A DNA stretch of 64,000 nucleotides from Allobosea sp. Its GTDB lineage: Bacteria; Pseudomonadota; Alphaproteobacteria; Rhizobiales; Beijerinckiaceae. Positions 45,541 to 54,419 of the stretch are shown here, piece after piece; position 1 is the first letter of the stretch, and every line of letters starts with the position of its first letter. The notes under the pieces are model-generated. The model worked only from the letters and a program-made list of their open reading frames with translations, was not told the origin of the DNA and ran no database searches. The DNA is taken from NCBI RefSeq assembly GCF_017308075.1, contig NZ_JAFKFX010000040.1, positions 62,001-126,000 of the forward strand, written 5' to 3'. Both the position numbers and the translations under genes were made by a program.

Positions 45541-46902
45541 ATGCGTAAGCAAGTTGAGTTGGCAATGCCGAAGCCCCTGGTCCGCCTCGTGTCGGTCTGC
45601 GCCCTCACGGTCGCTCTCGGGGCCTGCTCGGAGGCTACGCGCTTCACCGAGGCGCCGTTCAGCAATCCCTTCAGGACCGCTCAGGCCCCGTCCGGCTACG
45701 ATCCGGCCACGACCGGTTCGATCGGGCGGTCGTCTCCGCAGCCGGCCCCGTCGCGTTCCTACGAATCCGCTTCGGTCGCCCCTGCCGGAGGTGTTCGCAG
45801 CCAGCCGCTGCCGCCGCCCAGCTCGGCCGTCACCTTGCGCTCGGCTCCTGCGGCCTTGCCGTCCTCCTCTCCCGCTGTCGTCGGTTCTGCGGCGGGCTGG
45901 AGCGCCCAGGGCGGGACGCCGATCGTCCTGGCTCATGGCGAGACGCTCGATACGATCTCGGGCCGCTACGGTGTGCCGCGTTCGGCGCTGATGTCGGTCA
46001 ACGGCCTGTCGAGTGCCGAGGTCACGCCTGGCACGCGCATCGTCGTCCCCGTCTACAATGCCAGCGGTAGCCAGACCGCCTCGCGCCAGCCCTTGCCGAA
46101 CGAGAGCCGCAACGACGCCAACCGGTTGGCGCCGCCGCCCGCTTCGTCGCCGGCGGCGCGTCCGGTCGCCGCCATCCCCGCCGCGCGTCCCGTCGCCGCC
46201 GCCCCGAAGGCGGTCAGTGCTGCCGAGGCGAAGGCGCAGGCCGCTGCCGAAGCCAGGGCCAAGGCCGCCGCCGACGCCAAGGCGATGAACGAATCGCGGG
46301 CCCGCTTCGCTGCCGAGGCCAAGGCCAAGGCGGCTGCGAAGCCGGTGGCCGAGGCCAAGCCCGCGACGCCGGCTCCAGTCGCTGCCGCCAAGCCGAAGGC
46401 CGCGACCCAGGTCGCCAGCCTGCCGGCCGAGCAAAAGCCGGTGGTCCAGTCCCGGCCGGAGCCGAAGCCGGTCGCCGAGCCGCAGACCACCGCCAGCCTG
46501 CCGTCCAAGGCGGAAGAGCAGCCTGCCGGCCCGAGTGCCGATTTCCGCTGGCCGGCCCGCGGCCGCGTCATCGCCGGCTACAATGGCAAGGGCGGCAACG
46601 AGGGCATCAACATCGCGGTGCCGGAAGGCACGCCGGTCAAGGCGGCCGAGGGCGGCGTCGTCGCCTATGCCGGCAACGAGCTCAAGGGCTACGGCAATCT
46701 CGTGCTGATCCGCCACCCGAACGGCTACGTCTCGGCCTACGCTCATAATGGCGAGCTCAACGTCAAGCGCGGCGACCAGGTCAAGCGCGGCCAGGTCGTC
46801 GCCAAATCCGGCCAGTCCGGCAACGTCAACTCGCCGCAGCTGCATTTCGAGCTGCGCAAGGGTTCGACGCCGGTCGACCCCGTCCCGTACCTCAACAACT
46901 GA
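45541..46902 (+). CDS. LysM/LytM (M23-like) lipoprotein, NlpD/DipM-type
   Basis: 453 aa envelope protein. Lipoprotein signal ending at VALGAC, a LysM domain (about residues 128-180: VLAHGETLDTISGRYGVPRS), a long Ala/Lys/Pro-rich linker, and a C-terminal LytM domain (about 345-450). In the LytM domain the first zinc ligands are lost: NEGINIAVPEG where active M23 enzymes have H-x-x-x-D, although YAHNG and LHFELR remain. As with NlpD and EnvC it is probably a non-catalytic activator of cell-wall amidases at division. Start ATG at 45541; 45565 is possible. A strong terminator follows. Confidence 0.9.
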   Translation: MRKQVELAMPKPLVRLVSVCALTVALGACSEATRFTEAPFSNPFRTAQAPSGYDPATTGSIGRSSPQPAPSRSYESASVAPAGGVRSQPLPPPSSAVTLRSAPAALPSSSPAVVGSAAGWSAQGGTPIVLAHGETLDTISGRYGVPRSALMSVNGLSSAEVTPGTRIVVPVYNASGSQTASRQPLPNESRNDANRLAPPPASSPAARPVAAIPAARPVAAAPKAVSAAEAKAQAAAEARAKAAADAKAMNESRARFAAEAKAKAAAKPVAEAKPATPAPVAAAKPKAATQVASLPAEQKPVVQSRPEPKPVAEPQTTASLPSKAEEQPAGPSADFRWPARGRVIAGYNGKGGNEGINIAVPEGTPVKAAEGGVVAYAGNELKGYGNLVLIRHPNGYVSAYAHNGELNVKRGDQVKRGQVVAKSGQSGNVNSPQLHFELRKGSTPVDPVPYLNN

Positions 46903-46954
46903 GCCGAATTTCACCATTCGACCGGATTCGCGAGACCCTGCCGGTCGACACGAG

Positions 46955-46988
46955 ACGGGGCGGTCCCAGGAAAGGCCGCCCCGTTTTC
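46955..46988 (+). terminator. Rho-independent terminator after LysM/LytM gene
   Basis: Perfect 9-base stem ACGGGGCGG/CCGCCCCGT with a 12-base loop, followed by TTTTCTATTTTT, about 50 bases after the stop. Confidence 0.85.
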
Positions 46989-46995
46989 TATTTTT

Positions 46996-47139
46996 CCTTC
47001 TCCCCTCGGGGGAGAAGGTGTCGCCAAAGGCGACGGATGAGGGCCGCGCCCCAGATGAGCCGGAGATCGCTTGGCGATCGTTCTTCCCTCATCCGTCAGC
47101 GCTTCGCGCTGCCACCTTCTCTCCCAGAGAGGAGAAGGA
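46996..47139. repeat. Family A palindromic repeat (inverted pair)
   Basis: Left arm CCTTCTCCCCTCGGGGGAGA and right arm ending CTCTCCCAGAGAGGAGAAGG, with ATGAGG/CCTCAT inner segments. Compensatory differences keep both arm hairpins paired. Lies between convergent genes. Confidence 0.85.
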
Positions 47140-47141
47140 AC

Positions 47142-48020
47142 TCACCCCTCGAGCTTCTTCTCCAGCCGCCCGGCCAGGTCCTGAATGTACTGCCAGGCGG
47201 TGCGGCCGGAGCGCGAGCCGCGCGTCGTCGCCCATTCCAGTGCTTCGCGGCGCAACTGCTCGGGCTCGATCGCCAGGCCGAAATGGCTGACATAGCCGTC
47301 GATCATGGCGAGATACTCGTCCTGGCTGCATTTGTGGAAGCCGAGCCAGAGGCCGAATCGGTCGGACAGCGAAACCTTTTCCTCGACGGCCTCACCGGGA
47401 TTGATCGAGGTCGAGCGCTCGTTCTCGACCATCTCGCGCGCCAGCAGGTGCCGGCGGTTCGAGGTCGCATAGAACACGACATTGGCCGGCCGGCCTTCGA
47501 CACCGCCGTCCAGCGCCGCCTTCAGCGATTTGTAGGAGGTGTCCTGCCCGTCGAAGGAGAGATCGTCGCAGAAGACGATGGCCGGATGCGGATCGGCCTT
47601 GAGCAGCCCCATCAGCACCGGCAGGCTCTCGATGTCCTCGCGATGAATCTCGATCAGCTTGAGCGGGAGGGCGCCGGGCGGCAGGCGCTCATTGGTGTCG
47701 GCGTGCACCGCCTTGACCAGCGAGGACTTGCCCATGCCGCGGGCGCCCCAGAGCAGGACATTGTTGGCGGGCAGGCCGCGGGCGAAGCGCTCGGTGTTCT
47801 CGGCCAGCGTGTCGCGCACCCGGTCGACGCCGCGCAGCAGCGTGAGCGCGACGCGGTTGACCTTCGGCACCGGCGAGAGCGCATGGGCGGAGGCCTGCCA
47901 GACGAAGGCGTCGGCGGCGGTGAGGTCGGGTGCCCGCCGTGCCGGCGGGGCGAGGCGCTCCAGCGCCGCGGCGATCCGCAGCAGGGTGTCGAGGGTCTGG
48001 TCGGAGGCGATGTCGGTCAT
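47142..48020 (-). CDS. DUF815-family P-loop ATPase
   Basis: 292 aa AAA+-like ATPase of the DUF815 family, function unknown. Walker A LLWGARGMGKSSLVKAV, Walker B IVFCDDLSFD, sensor-like FYATSNRRHLLAREM and SDRFGLWLGFHKCSQDEYL are the family hallmarks; the C-terminus contains RSGRTAWQYIQDLAGR. Start ATG opposite 48020. Divergent from yajC with about 245 bases between. Confidence 0.9.
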   Translation of the reverse strand: MTDIASDQTLDTLLRIAAALERLAPPARRAPDLTAADAFVWQASAHALSPVPKVNRVALTLLRGVDRVRDTLAENTERFARGLPANNVLLWGARGMGKSSLVKAVHADTNERLPPGALPLKLIEIHREDIESLPVLMGLLKADPHPAIVFCDDLSFDGQDTSYKSLKAALDGGVEGRPANVVFYATSNRRHLLAREMVENERSTSINPGEAVEEKVSLSDRFGLWLGFHKCSQDEYLAMIDGYVSHFGLAIEPEQLRREALEWATTRGSRSGRTAWQYIQDLAGRLEKKLEG

Positions 48021-48264
48021 CGGAAAGGGCTTCCGCTGGTCTGGATTGTACCGAACGGTACGGTACGCCCCATAGATCGCAGCGCAAGCTCGAAATCAAG
48101 ACCATTGCGCGAAGGGCAGGGACCTCATAGGTGAGGGCGGCGAAGGGGGAAAACCGCCCCCTCGCATTGATTTCAGCTCGCCGCTGACTATAGTCCGCCC
48201 GTTTTTTGCAACCCCCGCGCCGGCCGGCCGAACACTCGGCCCGGCGACGTGAAGGAGCCTTCCC

Positions 48265-48591
48265 GTGATCACCCCCGCTTTCGCCCAGGGCCTTGGAGGC
48301 GGCGGCACCAACGACATCCTTATGTCGCTGGTCCCGTTCGTCCTGATCTTCATCATCATGTGGTTCCTGATCATCAGGCCGCAGCAGAAGCGGGTGAAGG
48401 CTCATCAGGAGATGATCAAGAACGTCCGCCGCGGCGACACGGTGATCACCTCCGGCGGCATCATCGCCAAGGTCTCCAAAGTGGTCGACGACAGCGAGAT
48501 CGAGGCCGAGATCGCCGATGGCGTGCGCGTGCGCATCCTCAAGGGCATGGTCCAGGACGTTCGCTCCAAGGGCGAGCCGGTCAAGAGCTGA
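48265..48591 (+). CDS. yajC: Preprotein translocase auxiliary subunit YajC
   Basis: 108 aa with one membrane segment (LMSLVPFVLIFIIMWFLIIRP) followed by the signature RPQQKRVKAHQEMIKNVRRGDTV-type region and a small beta domain (VITSGGIIAKVSKVVDD). It associates with SecDF. Start is GTG at 48265 with AAGGAGCC upstream. secD follows 112 bases later. Confidence 0.94.
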   Translation: MITPAFAQGLGGGGTNDILMSLVPFVLIFIIMWFLIIRPQQKRVKAHQEMIKNVRRGDTVITSGGIIAKVSKVVDDSEIEAEIADGVRVRILKGMVQDVRSKGEPVKS

Positions 48592-48703
48592 AGGCGCGCC
48601 GGGCACGGCCGCGCAGGGTATCTGAGGCGGGAGCCGGTCTTCTGATCGGCTTCCTTCGGAGCCCTCCCGGACCGCGCCGACGCAGAAAAGGCTTCCCAAG
48701 CAG

Positions 48704-50314
48704 ATGCTTCGTTTCCAGGCCCGCAAGGTCATCGTCCTCCTTCTCGTCCTGCTCTTCGGCTGCGGGCTCGCATTGCCGAATCTGTTCTCGCCCGAGACCC
48801 GCAAGGCGATCGAGCAGGGCGCTCCGTCCTGGATCCCGAAGTTCCTGCTGCCGATCCATGCGGTCACGCTCGGGCTAGACCTGCAGGGCGGCTCGCACGT
48901 CCTGCTCGAGATCGACCGGGCCGATCTGATCCGCAGCCAGATCATGCAGCTGCGTGACGATGTCCGCCGCATCCTGCGCGAGGAGCGGGTCTCCTTCCAA
49001 GGCGGCATCGGCCTGACGCCGCGCGGCGTGCAGCTGCGCGTTCCGGATGCCGCCGACCGGGCCAAGCTGTTGCCGAAGTTCCGCGAGCTGGCGCAGCCGG
49101 TCGGGACCCTTGGCGCCTTCGGCCCCTCCGGCAACCAGACCATCGAGATCAGCGAGACGCCCGAGGGCGTGATCCAGCTCAACGTCACCGAGGCCGGATC
49201 GAACGAGCGTATCCGCCGCGCCGTCGAGCAGGCCATGGAAGTGCTGCGCCGGCGCGTCGACGCGCTCGGCACGACCGAACCGAACATCCAGCGCCAGGGC
49301 CTCGACCGCATCCTGGTGCAGGTCCCCGGCCTGCAGGATCCGCAGCGCCTGAAGGATATTCTCGGCCAGACCGCCAAACTGCAGTTCCGCATGGTCGCGG
49401 ATTCGCCCGGCGGCGATGTCGACATGCTGCCCTCGCAGGATGCCGGCGGACAGCCGATCCCGGTGCAGCGCCAGGTGATCGTCGAGGGCGAGGACCTGAT
49501 CGACGCCCAACCGGCCTTCGACCAGCGCACCAGCCAGCCGATCGTCAATTTCCGCTTCAACATCCGCGGCGCCCAGCGCTTCGGCCAGGCGACCACCGAG
49601 AATCTCGGCCGCGCCCTGGCGATCGTGCTCGACAACAAGGTGATCTCGGCCCCGGTCATCCAGTCGCCGATCACCGGCGGCTCCGGCCAGATCTCGGGCA
49701 ATTTTACGGTCGAGGCGGTCAACAACCTCGCCATCCTGCTGCGCGCCGGCGCGCTGCCGGCGAAGATGACGATCGTCGAGGAGCGCACCGTCGGCCCCGG
49801 CCTCGGACAGGATTCGATCCAGGCCGGCAAGATGGCGACACTGATCGCGACCGTGCTGGTCATCCTCTACATGATCGGCACCTACGGGATCTTCGGAGCG
49901 ATCGCGAGCGTCGCGCTGCTCGTCCATGTCTGTCTGATCTTCGGCCTGATGTCGCTGCTCGGAGCGACCATGACGCTGCCGGGCATCGCCGGCATCGTGC
50001 TCACCATCGGCACGGCGGTCGATTCGAACGTGCTGATCTATGAGCGCATGCGCGAGGAATCGCATCTGGGCCGCTCTCTGGTCTCGGCGCTCGAGGCGGG
50101 GTTCACCCGCGCCTTCGCCACCATCATCGACTCGAATATGACCATGCTGATCGCGGCGGTCGCGCTGTTCTCGCTCGGCTCCGGCCCCGTGCGCGGCTTC
50201 GCGGTCGTCTTCATCCTCGGCATCCTCACCACCGTCATCACCGCGGTGACGCTGACCCGGATGCTGATCGCGCTGTGGTATCGCCTGGCGCGGCCCAAGA
50301 CCCTGCCGTTCTGA
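48704..50314 (+). CDS. secD: Protein translocase subunit SecD
   Basis: 536 aa, six membrane segments and a large periplasmic domain. Motifs: TLGLDLQGGSHVLLEID near the N-terminus, VLRRRVDALGTTEPNIQRQG, and the membrane block ALLVHVCLIFGLMSLLGATM with IGTAVDSNVLIYERMREE, which carries the proton-coupling aspartate. With SecF it uses the proton gradient to pull substrate across the membrane. Start ATG at 48704. Confidence 0.97.
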   Translation: MLRFQARKVIVLLLVLLFGCGLALPNLFSPETRKAIEQGAPSWIPKFLLPIHAVTLGLDLQGGSHVLLEIDRADLIRSQIMQLRDDVRRILREERVSFQGGIGLTPRGVQLRVPDAADRAKLLPKFRELAQPVGTLGAFGPSGNQTIEISETPEGVIQLNVTEAGSNERIRRAVEQAMEVLRRRVDALGTTEPNIQRQGLDRILVQVPGLQDPQRLKDILGQTAKLQFRMVADSPGGDVDMLPSQDAGGQPIPVQRQVIVEGEDLIDAQPAFDQRTSQPIVNFRFNIRGAQRFGQATTENLGRALAIVLDNKVISAPVIQSPITGGSGQISGNFTVEAVNNLAILLRAGALPAKMTIVEERTVGPGLGQDSIQAGKMATLIATVLVILYMIGTYGIFGAIASVALLVHVCLIFGLMSLLGATMTLPGIAGIVLTIGTAVDSNVLIYERMREESHLGRSLVSALEAGFTRAFATIIDSNMTMLIAAVALFSLGSGPVRGFAVVFILGILTTVITAVTLTRMLIALWYRLARPKTLPF

Positions 50315-50341
50315 CGCTGCTGGTTCAGGAGATTTAAAAGC

Positions 50342-51283
50342 ATGCGTCTGCTACGCATCGTTCCGGACAATACCCGTTTCAAGATCGTCCGCTTCCGGCG
50401 GTTCTCGTACCCGTTCTCGGCGCTCTACTCGATCCTGACGGTCGTGCTCTTCCTCACCGTCGGGCTCAATTTCGGCATCGATTTCCGCGGCGGCACGCTG
50501 ATGGAGATGCAGGCCAAGAACGGCAAGCCCGACATCGCCCATGTCCGCCAGACCGCGAACGCCTTCGGCTTCGGCGAGGTCGAGGTGCAGGAGTTCGGCA
50601 GCGGCGGCGAACTCTCCATGCGTTTTGCGCTGCAGCCCGGCGGCGAAGTGGCGCAGCAGGGCGTGGTGACCAAGGCGCGCGCCGCCTTCGCCCAGGACTA
50701 TGATTTCCGCCGCGTAGAGACCGTCGGTCCGCGTGTCTCGGGCGAGCTCGTCCAGGCCGGCACGATCGGCGTCGTGCTCGCGATCATCGGCGTGCTGGTC
50801 TATCTCTGGTTCCGCTTCGAGATGCAGCTCGCCATCGGCGCCATCGTCGGCACGATGCACGATATCGTCCTGACGCTCGGCTTCTTCCTGTTCACGCAGC
50901 TCGAATTCAACCTGACCTCGATCGCGGCGATCCTGACCATCGTCGGCTATTCGCTGAACGAGACGGTGGTGGTGTTCGACCGCACGCGCGAGCTCCTGCG
51001 CCGCTACAAGACGATGCCGGTCGAGGAGCTGCTCGATCTTTCGGTGAACTCGACCCTGTCGCGCACCGCGATCACCTCGACCACGACCGTGCTCGCGCTG
51101 ATCGCGCTGGTGCTCTTCGGCGGCACGGCGATCGAGGGCTTCGCGCTCGTCATGCTGTTCGGCGTGGTGGTCTGCACCTATTCGGCGATGTTCATCTCGA
51201 CGCCGGTGCTGCTCTATCTCGACGTCCGCGCCGGCCGGCTCGACCAGAGCGAGGATGCCGCGGAGGCCAAGGCCCGCGTCTGA
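50342..51283 (+). CDS. secF: Protein translocase subunit SecF
   Basis: 313 aa, six membrane segments. Motifs: FGIDFRGGTLMEMQ, VGPRVSGELVQAGTIGVVLA and AAILTIVGYSLNETVVVFDR, which holds the conserved aspartate of the proton relay. Start ATG at 50342, preceded by AGGAGATT. The NDUFAF3-like gene begins 25 bases after its stop. Confidence 0.97.
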   Translation: MRLLRIVPDNTRFKIVRFRRFSYPFSALYSILTVVLFLTVGLNFGIDFRGGTLMEMQAKNGKPDIAHVRQTANAFGFGEVEVQEFGSGGELSMRFALQPGGEVAQQGVVTKARAAFAQDYDFRRVETVGPRVSGELVQAGTIGVVLAIIGVLVYLWFRFEMQLAIGAIVGTMHDIVLTLGFFLFTQLEFNLTSIAAILTIVGYSLNETVVVFDRTRELLRRYKTMPVEELLDLSVNSTLSRTAITSTTTVLALIALVLFGGTAIEGFALVMLFGVVVCTYSAMFISTPVLLYLDVRAGRLDQSEDAAEAKARV

Positions 51284-51308
51284 GCGGGTCTCCAGCCGGG
51301 ATCGGATA

Positions 51309-51686
51309 ATGGCGCGTTTCGACGGCTTCGTGCCCGGCAGGCACCTGATCGACGCCTTCGGCGCCGGCGGTTTCCGATTCGCCGAGATGAGCCATCGCGG
51401 CTCGATCCTGGCGACGCCGGGCGGGATCAGGATCTGGCCGGTGTTGCGCTTCGCCGAGCTGACGCTGGAGAGCCTCAAGCCCGTCTTCGACGAGGCGGAG
51501 ACGATCGACTTCCTGATCCTCGGTATCGGCCACGAGATCGCCTTCCTGCCGCCGAGCCTGCGCGATCCGCTGCGCGAGGTCGGGATCACCGTCGAGGCGA
51601 TGGCGACGCCGGCGGCGGCGCGGACCTATAATGTCCTGGTCGGCGAGGAGCGGCGCGTTGCGGCGGGGCTGATCGCGGTGGAGTGA
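51309..51686 (+). CDS. Mth938-like/DUF498 protein (NDUFAF3 homologue)
   Basis: 125 aa single-domain protein. The core ILATPGGIRIWPVLRFAELT and the segment FLILGIGHEIAFLPPSLRDPL are family hallmarks. The mitochondrial homologue NDUFAF3 is an assembly factor of respiratory complex I, and alphaproteobacterial members commonly follow secDF, as here. Start ATG at 51309. Its molecular activity is unknown; next to an NDUFAF6-like gene, a role in complex I or membrane protein assembly is the best inference. Confidence 0.88.
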   Translation: MARFDGFVPGRHLIDAFGAGGFRFAEMSHRGSILATPGGIRIWPVLRFAELTLESLKPVFDEAETIDFLILGIGHEIAFLPPSLRDPLREVGITVEAMATPAAARTYNVLVGEERRVAAGLIAVE

Positions 51687-51690
51687 CCAC

Positions 51691-51730
51691 GTCATTCTCG
51701 GGCCTGTCCTGCGCTTCGCCCGAGAATGAC
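51691..51730. repeat. Family C palindrome, short copy 6
   Basis: Perfect 13-base arms GTCATTCTCGGGC/GCCCGAGAATGAC with a 14-base loop, five bases after the preceding stop codon. Confidence 0.75.
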
Positions 51731-51841
51731 GGCTATCGATCAAATCCCATCGGCCATGCCCGGCCCGCGTAGCCAATCGGGAATGGTGGGCCTAGACTGC
51801 CGGCGACTTCGGATCGCGCTGCGGCGATCGCAGGAGGGCAC

Positions 51842-52726
51842 ATGACAACCGAAACCGAGCATCGTGCCGGCACCGCACCGGCACCGTTGTCGCAAGCCTA
51901 TGCGCATTGCGCGGCGCTGCTGCGGGAGGCCGATCCCGACCGCTATCTCGCTTCGCTCTATGCGCCGGAGGCGCTGCGGCCGGGGCTGCACGCACTCTAT
52001 GCCTTCAGCCATGAGGTCGCGCGCGTGCGGGAGCTGGTCAGCGAGCCATTGCCGGGCGAAGTTCGCCTGCAATGGTGGCGCGACGTGCTGGAAGCTGGAG
52101 ACAGCGGCGGAGGATCGGCACATCCGGTGGCCCAGGCGCTGCTCGACACGGTGCGGCGCTTCAGATTGCCGGTTGCGCCGCTCTCGGGGCTGATCGAGGC
52201 CCGCGTCTTCGATCTCTATGACGATCCGATGCCCTCGCTCTCGGATCTGGAAGGCTATGTCGGCGAGACCTCGAGCGCGCTGATCCGGCTTGCCTGCCTC
52301 GTGCTGGCGCAGGGGCGCGATCCTGGTGGTGCGACCGCTGCCGGCCATGCCGGCGTCGCCTATGCTCTGGCCGGGCTGATGCGTGCCTTTCCCTGGCATG
52401 CGGCGCGGGGACAGGTTTATCTGCCGGCCGACATCCTCGCCCGCAACGGCGTCACCCGCGAGGACATCGTGCGCGGGCGCGGCGGCCCCGGCGTCGACTA
52501 CTCGCTGAAGGAATTGCGGGCGCTGGCGCGGATCCATCTGCGCAAGCTGAACGATCTCAGCGCGACCGTGCCGGCGGCGATCCGGCCGGCCTTCCTGCCG
52601 GTGGCGCTGGTCGAGCCTTATCTGAGGGTGATGGAGCGGCGCGGCTATGATCCCTACCGGAGCATCGTCACGCTCTCGCCGCTGCGGCGGCAATGGACGC
52701 TCTGGCGTGCCTCGCGGGGGCGCTGA
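51842..52726 (+). CDS. Squalene/phytoene-synthase-like protein (NDUFAF6 homologue)
   Basis: 294 aa isoprenoid-synthase-fold protein. It lacks the aspartate-rich substrate motif of true synthases: where they have DDxxD it reads YAFSHEVARVRELVSEPLPG. It instead matches NDUFAF6-type sequences (EVRLQWWRDVLE, VFDLYDDPMPSLSDLEGYVG, YALAGLMRAFPWHAARGQVY). The mitochondrial homologue is a complex I assembly factor. Start ATG at 51842 after GGAGGGCAC. Same strand as secDF and the NDUFAF3-like gene. Confidence 0.85.
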   Translation: MTTETEHRAGTAPAPLSQAYAHCAALLREADPDRYLASLYAPEALRPGLHALYAFSHEVARVRELVSEPLPGEVRLQWWRDVLEAGDSGGGSAHPVAQALLDTVRRFRLPVAPLSGLIEARVFDLYDDPMPSLSDLEGYVGETSSALIRLACLVLAQGRDPGGATAAGHAGVAYALAGLMRAFPWHAARGQVYLPADILARNGVTREDIVRGRGGPGVDYSLKELRALARIHLRKLNDLSATVPAAIRPAFLPVALVEPYLRVMERRGYDPYRSIVTLSPLRRQWTLWRASRGR

Positions 52727-52814
52727 GGCGAAGATCGTCGCTGCCTATGGCGGCGGCTCGCGGGAGGTAGCCATCGGCGCGCCTGAGACGCGCCGATGGG
52801 TGTAGGGTGGGCCG

Positions 52815-54125
52815 TTATTCGTGCACCGAGCGATTCTGGATGACCAGGATCGCCAAGATCGCCAACGCACAGCAGGCCATCAGATAGGCGGCGACATAGG
52901 TCGGGCGGCCATCGGCGGCGCCGACCAGCGCCTGGGCGATCAGCGGCGTCGGCCCGGCGACCAGCACTCCGTTGAGCTCGCGCGACATGGCGAGGCCCGA
53001 GAAGCGATAGCGCGTCGGGAACAGGTTGGTCAGGAAGGCTCCCTGCGCGCCGGCCATGGCGCCGAAGCCGATGCCGTAGCCGAGGCTGATGCCGAGCGTC
53101 GACCAGAACAGGCTGCCGGTGTCGAACATCCAGAACAGCGGATAGGCCAGCAGCAGCACGAACAGTGCGCCGCCCATATAGACCCTGGCGCTGCCGATCC
53201 TGTCGGCGAGCGTGCCCATGAAGGGCACGCCGGCAATGCCGAAGAGCGAGCCGATGGTGACGGCGATCAGCCCGTCGGTGCGGGCCATGCCGACCGTGTT
53301 GGTCATGTAGCTCAGCGAGAAGGCGCTGAGGATGTAGGCATTGGCGTTGTGGCCGGTCACCGAGAGGAAGCCGAACAGCACCTCCTTCGGGCTCTTGCGG
53401 AAGAGTTCGCCGAGCGGGACCTGCTGCTCGTGCTTCTTGGCTTCGGCGCGGGCCATGGCCTCGACATATTCCGGGGTCTCGTCGAGATGCTTGCGGATGT
53501 AAATCGCGACGAGGAAGAGCGCGCCGGAGAGCAGGAAGGGCACGCGCCAGGCCCAGCTGAGCAGCACCTCTTCCGGCAGATAGGAAATCACCAGGAAGGA
53601 GAGCGTCGCCAGCATGATGCCGACCAGCGTCGCCGCATTGGGCAGGCCGGTATAGAAGGCGCGCCGGTTCGCCGGGGCGTATTCGGCGACGAGGACGATC
53701 GCGCCGGCGAGTTCGGCGCCGGCGCCGAAGCCCTGGACCAGGCGCAGCAGCACCAGCAGGATCGGCGCGGCGATGCCGATGCTCTGATAGGTCGGCAGCA
53801 GGCCCATCGCGACGGTGGCGAGGCCCATCAGCAGGATGGTGAGGATCAGCGCCGGCTTGCGGCCGAACTTGTCGCCGATATGCGAGATCACGATGCCGCC
53901 GACCGGCCGGGCGAAATAGCCGACCGCGAAAGTCGCGAAGGCGGCGAGAAGGCCGGTGGCGGGCGACAGGTTGGGGAAGAACAGCTTGTTGATGATCAGC
54001 CCGGAGGCGGCGCCGTAAAGCGCGTAGTCATACCATTCGATGACCGTGCCGACCGTTGCGGCGGTCACGGCCTTGCGGATGTTCGCGGCGCTGGCCTGCG
54101 GCCGCGAGCTATGCGTACTAGTCAT
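52815..54125 (-). CDS. MFS transporter, metabolite:H+ symporter (MHS) family
   Basis: 436 aa, 12 membrane segments. MHS hallmarks: IEWYDYALYGAASGLI at the first helix, GDKFGRKPALILTILLMG loop motif, LRLVQGFGAGAELAGAIVLV, and the duplicated loop GTLADRIGSARVYM. Relatives carry citrate, proline/betaine, shikimate or other carboxylates with protons; the substrate here is not inferable. Start ATG opposite 54125. Stands alone. Confidence 0.9.
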   Translation of the reverse strand: MTSTHSSRPQASAANIRKAVTAATVGTVIEWYDYALYGAASGLIINKLFFPNLSPATGLLAAFATFAVGYFARPVGGIVISHIGDKFGRKPALILTILLMGLATVAMGLLPTYQSIGIAAPILLVLLRLVQGFGAGAELAGAIVLVAEYAPANRRAFYTGLPNAATLVGIMLATLSFLVISYLPEEVLLSWAWRVPFLLSGALFLVAIYIRKHLDETPEYVEAMARAEAKKHEQQVPLGELFRKSPKEVLFGFLSVTGHNANAYILSAFSLSYMTNTVGMARTDGLIAVTIGSLFGIAGVPFMGTLADRIGSARVYMGGALFVLLLAYPLFWMFDTGSLFWSTLGISLGYGIGFGAMAGAQGAFLTNLFPTRYRFSGLAMSRELNGVLVAGPTPLIAQALVGAADGRPTYVAAYLMACCALAILAILVIQNRSVHE

Positions 54126-54419
54126 AATCTAGAGCGTCTCCAGTCCTTGGTCCTGCATTTGACGCGGGACTGTTAGAGGCCTGGAGCAGGCGCAGCCACG
54201 GCCTCAGGGCCTGCCTGCCATGCATCGGGCGACCGCGCCGGAGGCGCTCGCGTCGCCGCCGGTACATGCGCTGAGGAAGCCGCGAAGAGGTTCCTGGAAG
54301 CTGTTGAATATCAAAGGCTTGCGCGCGCCGCTTGCGGGCGAGATTCAGCTTACGGAAGGGCATCGGCGGCGCCGCCACGCAGGGCGGCGCCGTTCACATT
54401 CGTGTGGATGCCGCCGCTG

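Noticed and set aside
51842-52726. Annotation as phytoene or squalene synthase
   Set aside because: The Asp-rich motif needed for prenyl diphosphate binding is absent and the sequence pattern matches the NDUFAF6 group; no carotenoid or hopanoid genes are nearby.
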